This document shows, in pieces, positions 41,381 through 52,367 of a stretch of 64,000 nt of DNA (within the stretch, counting starts at the first letter, position 1; each line of letters opens with the position of its first letter). The notes beneath the pieces were generated by a model that saw nothing but the letters and a program-made list of their open reading frames with translations, made no database searches and was not told the DNA's origin. The stretch spans positions 28,833 through 92,832 of the forward strand of contig DATCJU010000040.1 in assembly GCA_036562635.1 (NCBI GenBank), read 5' to 3'. The DNA is from DATCJU01 sp036562635 (GTDB lineage Bacteria > Actinomycetota > Actinomycetes > Mycobacteriales > Pseudonocardiaceae). A program made the translations under genes and the position numbers.

Positions 41381-42393
41381 TCAGCTCAGTCCGGAGTAGG
41401 AGTGCAGCCCGGCCGTGACCAGGTTGATGAAGAAGAGGTTGAACACCGTCACCGCGAACCCGAGGATGTTGACCCACGCCGCACGGTTCCCGCGCCAGCC
41501 GGCCGTGGCCCGCGCGTGCAGGTAGGCGGCGTACACCACCCAGGCGATGAAGGAGCAGGTCTCCTTGGGGTCCCAGCCCCAGTAACGACCCCAGGCGGCC
41601 TCGGCCCAGATCGCCCCGGCGATGATGCCGAAGGTCAGCATCGGGAAGGCGAACACGGTGGTGCGGTAGGCGACCCGGTCCAGGGCGGCCGCCTCGGGCA
41701 GCCGCGAGACGAACCCGCCGCCCTCCCGGCCGGCGGCCTCGTACCGGGCCCGCATCAGGTACAGCACACTGGCCACCCCGGCCACCAGGAACACACCGCT
41801 GGCGATGACGGCCGCCGAGACGTGGATGACGATCCAGTACGAGCGCAGTGCCGGCACCAGCGGCGCGGCCTCGGTGTAGAGCACCGTGCCGGCCAGGAAC
41901 AGCAGCAGCACCATCGGCAGCAGCACGAACGCGCCGAGCTGGCGCAGCTGACCGGACGGGGCGTCACCGCGGGCCTGGCGGAACAGCAGCACCAGCCACG
42001 CCACCACCGCGGTCAGGCACACCGCCGAGATGTACTCGTACATGTTGCCCCACGGCACCCGGCTGGTGGCCAGGCCACGCAGCACCAGGGACGCCAGGTG
42101 CAGCAGGACGGCGAGCACGGTCACGGCCACGCCCATCCGACCGAGCCGTTCCGGCAGCGAAGGTCCGACGGGTTCGGCCACCCGACCGGGCCGGTCCTTC
42201 TCGACCGTGTCCTCACCGGTCACCGCGGTCGCGCCCGCACCCACCGCGGCCAGCTCCGCGCGCCGCTCACGGCGCACGGCCCGGCGCCCGAAGGCGTTCT
42301 CCGCGGCGTGCAGCACCAGGGCCAGCACGTACACCGCGATCGCGGTGACGTAGGAGAGGTCGCTGTACTCGGATAGCGTCGTGTTGACCGGCA

Positions 42394-42394
<1 letters not shown>
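41381..42394 (-). CDS. ccsB: Cytochrome c biogenesis protein CcsB/CcsA family
   Basis: 337 residues, polytopic. The tryptophan-rich haem-handling motif is WGRYWGWDPKETCSFIAWVVYAAY region (first part WGRYWGWDPKE); PWGNMYEY and SYWIVIHVSAAV are also conserved. With ResB it exports haem and attaches it to cytochrome c (system II). The ATG at 42392-42394 overlaps the resB stop (TGATG). Confidence 0.93.
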
Positions 42395-44006
<1,612 letters not shown>

Positions 44007-44007
<1 letters not shown>

Positions 44008-44789
44008 CAGATCGGCGTCTCGAATCCGGCGATGGGCCCGCGCAGCCAGGCCACCAGCTCACCCCACATTCCGGTCACCAGGAGCACGCCGACCGTGATC
44101 AGCAGTACCCCACCGGCCAGCTGCACCACCCGGGTGCGGCCGCGCAACCAGCCGGTCGCCCGCAGGGCCCAGCGCGCCCCCAGGGCGAGCAGCACGAACG
44201 GCAGGCCCAGGCCCGCACAGTAGGCCAGCACCAGCAGCAGGCCACGCAGGTTGCCACCACCGGTGCCGGCGGCCACGCTCACCACCGCGGTGAGCGTCGG
44301 CCCCAGACAGGGGGTCCATCCCAGACCGAAGAGCGCCCCCAGCAGCGGCGCCCCGACCAGGCCGATCCGGGGCACCCAGTGCGGGCGGACGTCACGCTGC
44401 AGCGCCGGCACCAGTCCGACGAAGACCAGGCCCATGAAGATGGTCAGCACCCCGCCGACGCGTTGCAGCACCAGCTCGTTGCGCACCAGGGCCTCGGACA
44501 GGCCGACCACGCCGAGCAGCACCACGGTGAACACCGTGGTGAACCCGGCCACGAACAGGGCGGCGGCCCCGGCGACCCGCCAGCGCCCGGCCCGGGACCG
44601 TTCCGACCGGTCAGCCTCCTCGGCGCTCACCGGCGGGGTGTCCGCCCCGACCAGTCCGGCCAGGTAGGACAGGTAGCCGGGCACCAGGGGGACGACGCAC
44701 GGGGACGCGAACGAGACCGCACCGGCCAACGCCGCCACGGCCGCCGCCAGCAGCAGCGGACCCGAGACGGTCAGGTCGGCGATGTTCAC
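44007..44789 (-). CDS. ccdA: Thiol-disulphide transporter CcdA
   Basis: 260 residues, six helices. The two redox cysteines are in FASPCVVPLVPGYLSYLAGL and GWTPCLGPTLTAVV. CcdA carries electrons from cytoplasmic thioredoxin to ResA so that apocytochrome c is reduced. I use the GTG at 44787-44789; a GTG three codons earlier is possible, and TACCGT seven bases upstream may be a leaderless -10. It lies 82 bases beyond the resA stop. Confidence 0.92.
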
Positions 44790-44871
44790 GGCATCCACGG
44801 TACGTACTCCACCTGTGTGACCAGCTGTGACCCCGGTCCAACGTGACCTGCCGCGCACCGCGCGGCTCCGG

Positions 44872-45462
44872 TCAGTTCGACTCGGCGGCCACCCGCTGCA
44901 CCACCGGGAGCAGGTCGCTGTCCAACAGTTCGGTGAGGAACACCGCGGCCACCCGGTGCTGCCGGTCGAGGACGATCGTCGAGGGCACCACGTTGGGTGG
45001 CCAGCCGCGCAGGGCGAGCAGGCTGCGCGCGGCCGGATCGAAGATCGACGGGTAGCTCACCCCGTTGTTGCGCACGAAGTCGGCCGCGGCGTCCCGGTTG
45101 TCCCGGACGGCGATACCCAGGAACGCCACCCCGGAGTCCTTGGTCTGCTCGTGGACCCGCTGCAGGTCGTCGACCTCGGCGCGGCACGGACCGCACCAGG
45201 AGCCCCAGATGTTGAGCACCACGACCTGGCCGGTGAAGTCGGACAGCCCGACCTGCCGGCCCGGTTCGAGGAGGCTCTCCCCGGTGAGCTCACCGACGGT
45301 GCCGCGCTCGGCGGGCGGATCGTAGAAGATCCTGGTCTGCCCGCCGGGCGCGACGAACTGGAAGGTCCCGCCCTGCGCCACCGCGTCGGTGCCGGTGCTG
45401 CACCCGGCCATCCCGAGCACCGTCACCAGGGCCAGCAGCACAGGGAGTAGGCGGTGTCTCAT
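44872..45462 (-). CDS. resA: Thioredoxin-like lipoprotein ResA/TlpA
   Basis: 196 residues. The N-terminus MRHRLLPVLLALVTVLGMAG followed by CS is a lipoprotein signal. The thioredoxin fold has the active site WGSWCGPCRAE and FDPAARSLLALRGWP, VVPSTIVLDRQHRV. It reduces the haem-binding cysteines of apocytochrome c. The ATG at 45460-45462 overlaps the preceding phosphatase stop (ATGA). Confidence 0.93.
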   Translation of the reverse strand: MRHRLLPVLLALVTVLGMAGCSTGTDAVAQGGTFQFVAPGGQTRIFYDPPAERGTVGELTGESLLEPGRQVGLSDFTGQVVVLNIWGSWCGPCRAEVDDLQRVHEQTKDSGVAFLGIAVRDNRDAAADFVRNNGVSYPSIFDPAARSLLALRGWPPNVVPSTIVLDRQHRVAAVFLTELLDSDLLPVVQRVAAESN

Positions 45463-46088
45463 GCCCCGGTCACCGTCGGATCGGTCTGGCCGGCCGGCTC
45501 GGTGTAGGTGATCCGAACCAGCTCCTCGTCCTCGAACACCAGGCTGGTCAGCGAGGCCAACGAGCACTGCCGGCGCCGCGGGTCGTGCCACAGCCGCCGG
45601 CCCTCCAGGAAGCGGCGCAGCGTCCAGATCGGCAGCTGGTGCGACACGCACACCGCCTCGTGTCCGGCCGCCGCGGCCCGGGCCCGGTGCACCGCGGCCA
45701 GCATCCGGTGCGCGATCCTCAGGTAGGGCTCACCCCAGGACGGCAGGAACGGGTTGCGCAGCTTGGGCCAGTGCTGCGGCGAGCGCAGGGCACCGTCCCC
45801 GACCGCGACCTTGAGTCCCTCGAACTCGTTGGCCGCCTCGATGAGCCGCTCGTCGGTGGCGACCTCCAGCCGGTGGGCCTCGGCGACGGGCCGGGCAGTC
45901 TGCTGGGCCCGCTCCAGCGGGGAGGCGACCACGTGCGTCACGTCGTGGTCGGCCAGGTACTCGGCCACCGTCTTGGCCTGCAACTCCCCGGTGGTGGACA
46001 GGCGGAACCCGGGCAGCCGGCCGTAGAGAATGCCGTCCGGGTTGTGCACCTCACCGTGCCGGAGCAGGTGGACGACCGTGCGGGTCAT
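45459..46088 (-). CDS. Histidine phosphatase-family protein
   Basis: 209 residues. The catalytic LRHGEVHNPDG lies near the N-terminus, with VVASPLERAQQTARPVA and AVCVSHQLPIWTLRRFL supplying the other active-site residues. Substrate unknown; in M. tuberculosis Rv0525 sits in the same place between hemL and resA. The ATG at 46086-46088 has AAGGAG seven bases upstream, five bases from the hemL stop. Confidence 0.9.
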   Translation of the reverse strand: MTRTVVHLLRHGEVHNPDGILYGRLPGFRLSTTGELQAKTVAEYLADHDVTHVVASPLERAQQTARPVAEAHRLEVATDERLIEAANEFEGLKVAVGDGALRSPQHWPKLRNPFLPSWGEPYLRIAHRMLAAVHRARAAAAGHEAVCVSHQLPIWTLRRFLEGRRLWHDPRRRQCSLASLTSLVFEDEELVRITYTEPAGQTDPTVTGA

Positions 46089-46092
46089 CCGT

Positions 46093-47445
46093 TCACTCCT
46101 TCCCCGATGTCGGGTCCTCGGCCGCGGCGGCGGCCGCCGCCGCGTGCGGCAACGCCTCGGCGATCGTCTCGAACGCGGCGTCGTCGAGCGCCGCGGACAC
46201 GAACCACGCCTCGAACGCGCTGGGCGGCGCGTACACACCACGCTCCAGCAGGGCGTGGAAGAAGGGGGCGAAACGCCAGGTCTGGGCCGCCTTGGCCCCC
46301 GCGTAGTCCCGCACCTCGTCGGTGGTGAAGAACACGCTGACCAGGTTGCCGGCGTACTGGACGCGGTGTGGCACGCCCGCGGCGGTGAGCGCGTCGGTCA
46401 GCAGCCCGCCGAGTCGCCGGGCGTTGCGGTCCAGTGCCTGGTAGACCTCGTCGGTGGCGTGGCGCAGGGTGGCCAGGCCGGCGGCCACCGCAACCGGGTT
46501 CCCGGACAGGGTGCCCGCCTGGTAGACCGGGCCGGACGGGGCCAGGTGGGCCATCACGTCGGCGCGGCCGCCGAAGGCCGCGGCGGGCAGGCCACCGGAC
46601 ATCACCTTGCCGAAGGTGTACAGGTCGCCGGCCACGCCCTCCAGGCCGTACCAGCCGGACCGGGACACCCGGAACCCGGTCATCACCTCGTCCATGATCA
46701 GCAGTGCACCGTGCTCGGTGCACAGCTCACGCAGCCCGGCGTTGAACCCGTCGATCGGGGCGACCGCGCCCATGTTGCCGGCCGCGGCCTCGGTGATGAC
46801 ACAGGCGATGTCCTGACCGTGCTCGGCGAACGCGGCCCGCACCGCGTCGAGGTCGTTGTAGGGCAGCACCAGGGTGTCCACGGCCTGGGCTCCGGTGACA
46901 CCGGGGCTGGTGGGCAGGCCGAAGGTGGCCACTCCGGAGCCGGCGTCGGCGAGCAGCGCGTCGACGTGCCCGTGGTAGCAGCCGGAGAACTTGATCACCT
47001 TGCGCCGACCGGTGAAGCCACGGGCCAGCCGGATGGCGCTCATCGTGGCCTCGGTGCCGGAGTTGACCAGCCGGACCTGCTCGACCGGTGCGACCCGGGC
47101 GACGATCTCCTCGGCGAGCTCGACCTCGCCCGCGGTGGGGGTGCCGAAGGAGAGTCCGGCGCCGGCGGCCCGCTGCACCGCGTCCACCACCGCGGGGTGC
47201 GCGTGCCCCAGGATCATCGGTCCCCAGGAGCAGACCAGGTCCACGTAGCGGTTGCCGTCGACGTCCCACAGGTAGGCGCCCTCACCACGGGCCATGAACC
47301 GTGGGGTGCCGCCGACCGCACGGAAGGCACGCACCGGCGAGTTGACCCCGCCCGGGATGACCCGGCTCGCGTGCTCGAACAGTGCGGCGGAGGCGGAGGT
47401 GCGCCCCGTCTGGACAGTGCTTCCGGTATCGGGGGTGGCCGTCAC
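46093..47445 (-). CDS. hemL: Glutamate-1-semialdehyde 2,1-aminomutase
   Basis: 450 residues, PLP class III aminotransferase fold. It makes 5-aminolevulinate, the second C5-pathway step after HemA. The PLP lysine is in LYTFGKVMSGGLPAAAFGG; the N-terminus has VIPGGVNSPVRAFRAVGG. The GTG at 47443-47445 has no Shine-Dalgarno. The C-terminus is unusually alanine-rich (run of 10 in 12). It heads the operon leading into cytochrome c maturation. Confidence 0.95.
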   Translation of the reverse strand: MTATPDTGSTVQTGRTSASAALFEHASRVIPGGVNSPVRAFRAVGGTPRFMARGEGAYLWDVDGNRYVDLVCSWGPMILGHAHPAVVDAVQRAAGAGLSFGTPTAGEVELAEEIVARVAPVEQVRLVNSGTEATMSAIRLARGFTGRRKVIKFSGCYHGHVDALLADAGSGVATFGLPTSPGVTGAQAVDTLVLPYNDLDAVRAAFAEHGQDIACVITEAAAGNMGAVAPIDGFNAGLRELCTEHGALLIMDEVMTGFRVSRSGWYGLEGVAGDLYTFGKVMSGGLPAAAFGGRADVMAHLAPSGPVYQAGTLSGNPVAVAAGLATLRHATDEVYQALDRNARRLGGLLTDALTAAGVPHRVQYAGNLVSVFFTTDEVRDYAGAKAAQTWRFAPFFHALLERGVYAPPSAFEAWFVSAALDDAAFETIAEALPHAAAAAAAAEDPTSGKE

Positions 47446-47547
47446 CAGCCCAGTGTTACAGGTCGGGACGGGCGTGCGCCGCCACCCCCACCGCCCGAGG
47501 GATGTCGTTCCGGTCACCCGCCGGGCCGGCGGGGCCGGGTGGGCCGG

Positions 47548-47940
47548 TCACCGGGCGCGTCGGAGCTGGACGAGCTGGCGCACCGCGTCCAGCAGGGCGA
47601 ACGAGGCCAGCACGGCCAGGATGACGGCACTGCCGATCCACTGCCCGTGGTAGCGGGTGACGGACTGGGGCGGTTCGCCGTCCTGCCAGGCCGGGAACTC
47701 GATGACCACCACACCGTGGCGCCACGCCCACACCGCGGCGGCACCCAGCAGTCCGGCCACCAGGACCTCGACGAGTGCCACGAACACCCGCCACCACGGC
47801 CGCGGTCCCACGACCCGCGGGAGTTCCCGGACGTGGGGGTACGCCGCCGGGGACGTGCCGGTGGGGGCCGCCAGTGCGTCCAACAGCTCTCCCGAGCCGG
47901 AGGCCTGCTCCTCCGGTAGAGGGGTCCGTCGTGTGTTCAC
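47548..47940 (-). CDS. Small membrane protein near hemL
   Basis: 130 residues. Two helices (VFVALVEVLVAGLLGAAAVW and GSAVILAVLASFALLDAVR) flank a short loop with WRHGVVVIEFPAWQDGEP. The cytoplasmic N-terminus has 45 polar residues. No family recognised with confidence; it lacks the WAR motif of its four neighbours. The GTG at 47938-47940 follows GAGCGGTG. Confidence 0.7.
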   Translation of the reverse strand: MNTRRTPLPEEQASGSGELLDALAAPTGTSPAAYPHVRELPRVVGPRPWWRVFVALVEVLVAGLLGAAAVWAWRHGVVVIEFPAWQDGEPPQSVTRYHGQWIGSAVILAVLASFALLDAVRQLVQLRRAR

Positions 47941-47968
47941 CGCTCCACGCTCCCACGTCCGCCGGTGG

Positions 47969-48481
47969 TCAGTGCTTCAGCAGCCGACGCAATTCCCCGG
48001 CCAGGGCATCGGCATCCCTCGCCCAGGCGATGACCGTGGAGCCGTCCCGCAGTCGCAACGGCAGCGCGGTGGTGCCCCGCGGCTCGGTCCACCCTCCGCC
48101 CAGCACCCGGGCGCCCACCTGGGGTCCCACGTCGTCCACCTCGGCGATCCATCGCACGGGCAACCGCTCCCGGCCCTGGTGCAGCGCCCTGGGGGTGAGT
48201 CGTACCGAGCACGCCCGGCGCCGCGCGTGCGTCCACACCACCGCGGCCACGGTGAGCGCGCCCCCGACCAGGGCCCATCCGACGGGATGGCGTGGGCCGT
48301 CGGTGAGGAACTCCACGAGCAGGCCGACGACGGCGAACGCCGGCCCCCACGTCACCGGCCACCAGCTGGAGCCGGACTCGGCGTACAGCACGGGCAACGG
48401 TTCGTCGTCGTGCTCCCCGGGGCCCGCCAGGTCGTCGAGCTCCGCGGACTCGGGCTCCTCGTTCCCCGTACCCGTGCTCAT
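47969..48481 (-). CDS. Membrane protein with PH-like cytoplasmic part
   Basis: 170 residues. An acidic N-terminus (PESAELDDLAGPGEHDDEPL) precedes two helices (WGPAFAVVGLLVEFL and VGWALVGGALTVAAVVW). The remainder is beta-rich (RRRACSVRLTPRALHQG, VRWIAEVDDVG), loosely like DUF3093 proteins. Function unknown. The ATG at 48479-48481 overlaps the 48478 gene stop. Confidence 0.7.
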   Translation of the reverse strand: MSTGTGNEEPESAELDDLAGPGEHDDEPLPVLYAESGSSWWPVTWGPAFAVVGLLVEFLTDGPRHPVGWALVGGALTVAAVVWTHARRRACSVRLTPRALHQGRERLPVRWIAEVDDVGPQVGARVLGGGWTEPRGTTALPLRLRDGSTVIAWARDADALAGELRRLLKH

Positions 48482-48981
48482 GAGTGCACCTCGGCCAACC
48501 ATGCGGTGACGGGCCGGCGCCACAGCAGGACCGTGCCCGCGACGACGAGCAGCAGGACCACCATGCCGACCGGGCTGAGCCCACCCGACACGACCACCAG
48601 GAACAGCTGGAGCAGCCCGACGACGGTGAGTCCGGTCCGCGCCCACAGTCGGCCGCGGCGCAGCATCAGCGCGAACCAGATGTACAACCCGGAGAACGCC
48701 AGGGTGACGACGGTGGTCTGCACCAGCACGGACCAGGCCGCGTCGGCGGCCTGCTCGACGGGGACCTGTCCGCTCTCCACCAGCAGGCGTTCCAGGGCGT
48801 TCCGGCTGAACCACACCAGGACGTTCTGCAGCAGGAGGAACACCGCCAGGGCCAGCCAGGTGCCCACCGCGTAGCCCACCGCGCGCGGCGGGCCTGCGTG
48901 CGGTGGTTCGTCGTGGTCGGCGCCGCCCCCGGAGACACCGTTCGCGTCGGACGGCTCGTCCGGTTCGTGGGCTGAGGTCAC
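48478..48981 (-). CDS. WAR-motif membrane protein, copy 1
   Basis: 167 residues, four helices. It has LRRGRLWARTGLTVVGLLQL, a motif shared with three further proteins up to 51289. The N-terminal 35 residues are polar. Equivalent small membrane genes lie next to hemB in mycobacteria (Rv0513, Rv0514); function unknown. The GTG at 48979-48981 is the start used. Confidence 0.75.
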   Translation of the reverse strand: MTSAHEPDEPSDANGVSGGGADHDEPPHAGPPRAVGYAVGTWLALAVFLLLQNVLVWFSRNALERLLVESGQVPVEQAADAAWSVLVQTTVVTLAFSGLYIWFALMLRRGRLWARTGLTVVGLLQLFLVVVSGGLSPVGMVVLLLVVAGTVLLWRRPVTAWLAEVHS

Positions 48982-49145
48982 TGCGTCACGTTAAGGCCGC
49001 CGGTGCGGTTCGGTCCACCGGTACCGCGCCGGGGCGGCGCCCGGTGTCGGCCAGAACTCCCCCGGACACACCGAAGCCTGCCGCGCGCCGCTCGTCCGGG
49101 GCGCGCGACAGGCTCGGCACACCGCTCGTGCGTCTCCGTCGTCGG

Positions 49146-49898
49146 TCACCGGCTGGCGAAGTACCGGTTGGCGTCCCCGACGTACATGAGGGCGAGTCCG
49201 GCGATCAGGGTGATGAGCTGGACTATGTGCAGCAGGCCGAGGAACGCCCCGATCCCGCCGATGGAGAAGTAGACCCCGAGGCCGCCCAGGCCGACCAGCT
49301 GGAGCAGCAAGCCCAGGCCACCGAACACGGTGAGCAGGATGCGGGCCCAGTTCTGGCCGGAGCGCATGAGGAACGCCACCGCCAACCAGGCGACCACCAG
49401 GAGCAGGTACAGGAAGTTGCCGGCACCGGGTTCCGCCGCCTCCCGGGCCCGCTGGGCCACCTCGCTGCCGAACTCGCTGTTGGGATCCAGACCGTAGCTG
49501 CGCATGGTCGCTTCGATGATCGCGTCCTTCGCAGCGAAGACGATCACGGTGCTCAGCACACCGATCACGAAGTTGGCCACCCACATCAGGAACGAGATGT
49601 CCACCGCCTTGGGGCGGGGTGCGCCCTGCAGCTCCTGCTGGGAGAGCCCGGGGGCCGCCGGGTAGAAACCCGGCTGCTGCGGGTAGCCGGGCTGCTGGGG
49701 GAAGCCCTGACCCGGTGTCTGCGGGTAGCCCGGCGGCTGGCCCATGTACTGCGGCTGGGCCGGGGGCGGGAAACCCTGCCCCGGCGTCTGCGGTGCCGGA
49801 GGCGGAAAGCCCTGCCCCGGCGTCTGCGGGTACTGCGGCTGTCCCGGCCCGGGGTACGACGGTTGGCCGGGTGGATAGGGATTCTGTGGTGGTGTCAC
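49146..49898 (-). CDS. WAR-motif membrane protein with P/Q/G-rich tail, copy 2
   Basis: 250 residues. The N-terminal 90 residues are PxxPGQGFPPP-type repeats rich in proline, glutamine, glycine and tyrosine. Four helices follow, with LMRSGQNWARILLTVFGGLG and the end YVGDANRYFASR, both shared with copies 3 and 4. The GTG at 49896-49898 starts MTPPQNPYPPG. The disordered head may recruit partners. Confidence 0.78.
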   Translation of the reverse strand: MTPPQNPYPPGQPSYPGPGQPQYPQTPGQGFPPPAPQTPGQGFPPPAQPQYMGQPPGYPQTPGQGFPQQPGYPQQPGFYPAAPGLSQQELQGAPRPKAVDISFLMWVANFVIGVLSTVIVFAAKDAIIEATMRSYGLDPNSEFGSEVAQRAREAAEPGAGNFLYLLLVVAWLAVAFLMRSGQNWARILLTVFGGLGLLLQLVGLGGLGVYFSIGGIGAFLGLLHIVQLITLIAGLALMYVGDANRYFASR

Positions 49899-50025
49899 GG
49901 GTCGTGACCGTATGAGTTACCCCCGACGGTGTCCACCACTTCGGCCGAGCCGTGATCTGGCGCCGCCCCACCACCCGGACGATTCGTGCACACCGGGCGG
50001 GGAGGCCGGGGAGCGACACCGACGG

Positions 50026-50604
50026 TCAGCCGTGGCGACCCCGCCGCTGGAAGTAGTCGCCGACACTCGGCAGGTACATCAGCAGCACCGCGGCGATCGC
50101 CATGAGCGTGCCGATCGAGCTCGTCCCCGCGGACATCTGCTGCATCAGCCCGAGCACCATGATCACCGCCAGGGCCACCCGGGCCCAGTTCCGACCCGCC
50201 CGCATCCGCAGCGCCAGCACGACGTACACCACGGCGCAGACCAGGTAGAGGCCGATCGTCCAGGCCAGACTGCGGTTCACCGCCGCCACGACCTGCTCCG
50301 GGGTGGCGGCCGGGTTGTGCCGCTGGGTCTGCGTGATGATGTCGCCACGCTGCACCAGCAGCAGCCCCGCGCTGACGGTCAGGGCCGCGGCGCTGAGCAT
50401 CCAGATCCAGAACGACAGGCGCACCGGCAGCGGGATGCGTCGCCGGGCCGGACGGGTGTCGGTGTCGGGCCCGGGGTTCTCCCCCGGAGGTGCACCGACG
50501 AACTCCGGGGAGCGCACCGTGCCGGACACGGCCTCCCCGGGAGCCGGGAAGGCCGCGGCACCGGTCGGTTCGTCCGGTCGTTCGAGGTCAGGGCGTCCGC
50601 TCAC
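50026..50604 (-). CDS. WAR-motif membrane protein, copy 3
   Basis: 192 residues. A polar, proline-rich head of 55 residues precedes four helices, with LRMRAGRNWARVALAVIMVLG and the end YLPSVGDYFQRRGRHG. The order and spacing of helices match copies 2 and 4. The GTG at 50602-50604 is the start. Function unknown. Confidence 0.78.
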   Translation of the reverse strand: MSGRPDLERPDEPTGAAAFPAPGEAVSGTVRSPEFVGAPPGENPGPDTDTRPARRRIPLPVRLSFWIWMLSAAALTVSAGLLLVQRGDIITQTQRHNPAATPEQVVAAVNRSLAWTIGLYLVCAVVYVVLALRMRAGRNWARVALAVIMVLGLMQQMSAGTSSIGTLMAIAAVLLMYLPSVGDYFQRRGRHG

Positions 50605-50740
50605 CTCGACGACCGTAGAAGGGCGGCGTGGAGGCCTTCAGCTCGTTCCCGGGAAGTTCGCCGGACCCGGTGATCACCCTTTCCGGTCAGGTCGCCCGTG
50701 CCTGTGCCCGGGGCCGTCGGGTGCCACGGTCGGCCGACGG

Positions 50741-51289
50741 TCAGCGCGGGCCGCCCTGCCGGGTCATGGTCAGGAAGTACCGGTTGGACTCCGGCCGGTA
50801 CATCAGCACCACCGCGGTCGCCTCCAGGGCGACCACCACGATGCTGACCAGCACGTTGAGCGGGCTGACCGTCTCACCCAGCGTCGCCGCCGCCCCGGAG
50901 ACCAGACCGAGCAGCCCGAACACCCCGAGGAGCACGGTGGCGGCCCCGAAGACGGTGAGCACCACCCGCGCCCAGTTCCGCCCAGACCGCATGCGGTTGG
51001 CCAGCAGCACGTACAGCCCGAACAGGGCCGCCACGAACAGCAGGGTCAGCACCACCGAGCCGTTCACCGCCTGGTCCACCTGGTCCTGGGTGAGCTGCGG
51101 CTGGATCTCGCGGATCTGCGCGACCAGCGCCTCCCGGTCCGCGAGCTGGAACAGGCTGCGCACCAGCCCCACCGCCGCGCTGACGATCCACAGCTGGCGG
51201 GCCAGCTGCACCGGACGCGGCGGCTGGGGGTGCTGTGGTTTCTCCGGACCCTGGTCCGCGGGTGGCATCGGCTGCACGGGTCGGCTCAC
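50741..51289 (-). CDS. WAR-motif membrane protein, copy 4, coupled to hemB
   Basis: 182 residues. RMRSGRNWARVVLTVFGAAT and the end YRPESNRYFLTM match copies 2 and 3. The outside loop has DREALVAQIREIQPQLTQDQ, helical. The GTG at 51287-51289 overlaps the hemB stop as GTGA, so it is translated with hemB and may serve haem supply or the envelope. Confidence 0.8.
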   Translation of the reverse strand: MSRPVQPMPPADQGPEKPQHPQPPRPVQLARQLWIVSAAVGLVRSLFQLADREALVAQIREIQPQLTQDQVDQAVNGSVVLTLLFVAALFGLYVLLANRMRSGRNWARVVLTVFGAATVLLGVFGLLGLVSGAAATLGETVSPLNVLVSIVVVALEATAVVLMYRPESNRYFLTMTRQGGPR

Positions 51290-52263
51290 CCCTCGGCCAA
51301 CCACCGGGCGGCCTCCACCGCCCAGTACGTGAGCACGATGTCCGCGCCGGCCCTGCGGATGGAGGTGAGCGTCTCCATGATGGTGCGGCGCCGGTCCAAC
51401 CAGCCGTTGGCGGCGGCCGCCTCGATCATGGCGTACTCCCCGGACACCTGGTAGGCGGCCACGGGGACCTCGGAGATCTCGGCCACCGCCCGCAGCACGT
51501 CCAGGTAGGGCAGGGCGGGCTTGACCATCACCATGTCCGCGCCCTCGGCCAGGTCGAGCTGGGTCTCCCGCAACGCCTCCCTGGCGTTGGCCGGGTCCTG
51601 CTGGTAGGTCTTGCGGTCCCCGGTGAGCTGGGACTCGACCGCGTCGCGGAACGGCCCGTAGAACGCGGAGGCGTACTTGGCGGAGTAGGCCAGGATGCCG
51701 GCGTCGGTGTGCCCGGCCGCGTCCAGCGCCTCCCGGATCACCCCGACCTGGCCGTCCATCATGCCGCTGGGGCCCACCACGTGCGCGCCCGCCTCGACCT
51801 GGGCCACGGCCATGCGGCCGTAGATCTCCAGCGTGGCGTCGTTGTCCACCGAGCCGTCGGGGGCGAGCACCCCGCAGTGGCCGTGGTCGGTGAACTCGTC
51901 CAGGCAGCAGTCGGACATCAGCACCGTGGCGTCCCCGACCTCGGCAGCCAGGTCGCGCAGCGCGACGTTGAGGATGCCGTTCTCGTCGACCGCCCCGGAC
52001 CCCACGGCGTCCCGCTCGGCCGGCACGCCGAACAGCATCAGGCCCCCGACCCCGGCCTCCACCGCCTCGACCGCGGCCTTGCGCAGCGAGTCCCGGGTGT
52101 GCTGGACCACGCCGGGCATGGACGCCACCGGAACCGGTTCGGTCGCCCCCTCCTTGACGAACATCGGCAGCACGAGCTGGCGCGGCTCGACGCTGGTCTC
52201 GGACACCAGGCGACGCAGGGCCGGGGTGCGGCGCAGGCGGCGCGGACGGTGCGTGGGGAACAC
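51286..52263 (-). CDS. hemB: Delta-aminolevulinic acid dehydratase
   Basis: 325 residues; condenses two 5-aminolevulinates to porphobilinogen. The zinc-type cysteines are in SDCCLDEFTDHGHCG, the two active-site lysines in YSAKYASAFYGPF and MVKPALPYLD. The GTG at 52261-52263 follows GAAGGGAG by eight bases; a GTG three codons earlier is possible. Belongs to the rex-hemA-C-D-B run. Confidence 0.95.
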   Translation of the reverse strand: MFPTHRPRRLRRTPALRRLVSETSVEPRQLVLPMFVKEGATEPVPVASMPGVVQHTRDSLRKAAVEAVEAGVGGLMLFGVPAERDAVGSGAVDENGILNVALRDLAAEVGDATVLMSDCCLDEFTDHGHCGVLAPDGSVDNDATLEIYGRMAVAQVEAGAHVVGPSGMMDGQVGVIREALDAAGHTDAGILAYSAKYASAFYGPFRDAVESQLTGDRKTYQQDPANAREALRETQLDLAEGADMVMVKPALPYLDVLRAVAEISEVPVAAYQVSGEYAMIEAAAANGWLDRRRTIMETLTSIRRAGADIVLTYWAVEAARWLAEG

Positions 52264-52367
52264 GTCATGCACTCCCTTCGGGGGCGAGCACGTCGGGGCT
52301 GCCGGCAGCACGTCGAGTGCGACCCGGCAGCCCCGACCGTACCTGTGGTGTGCGGCGTTCCGCTCGA

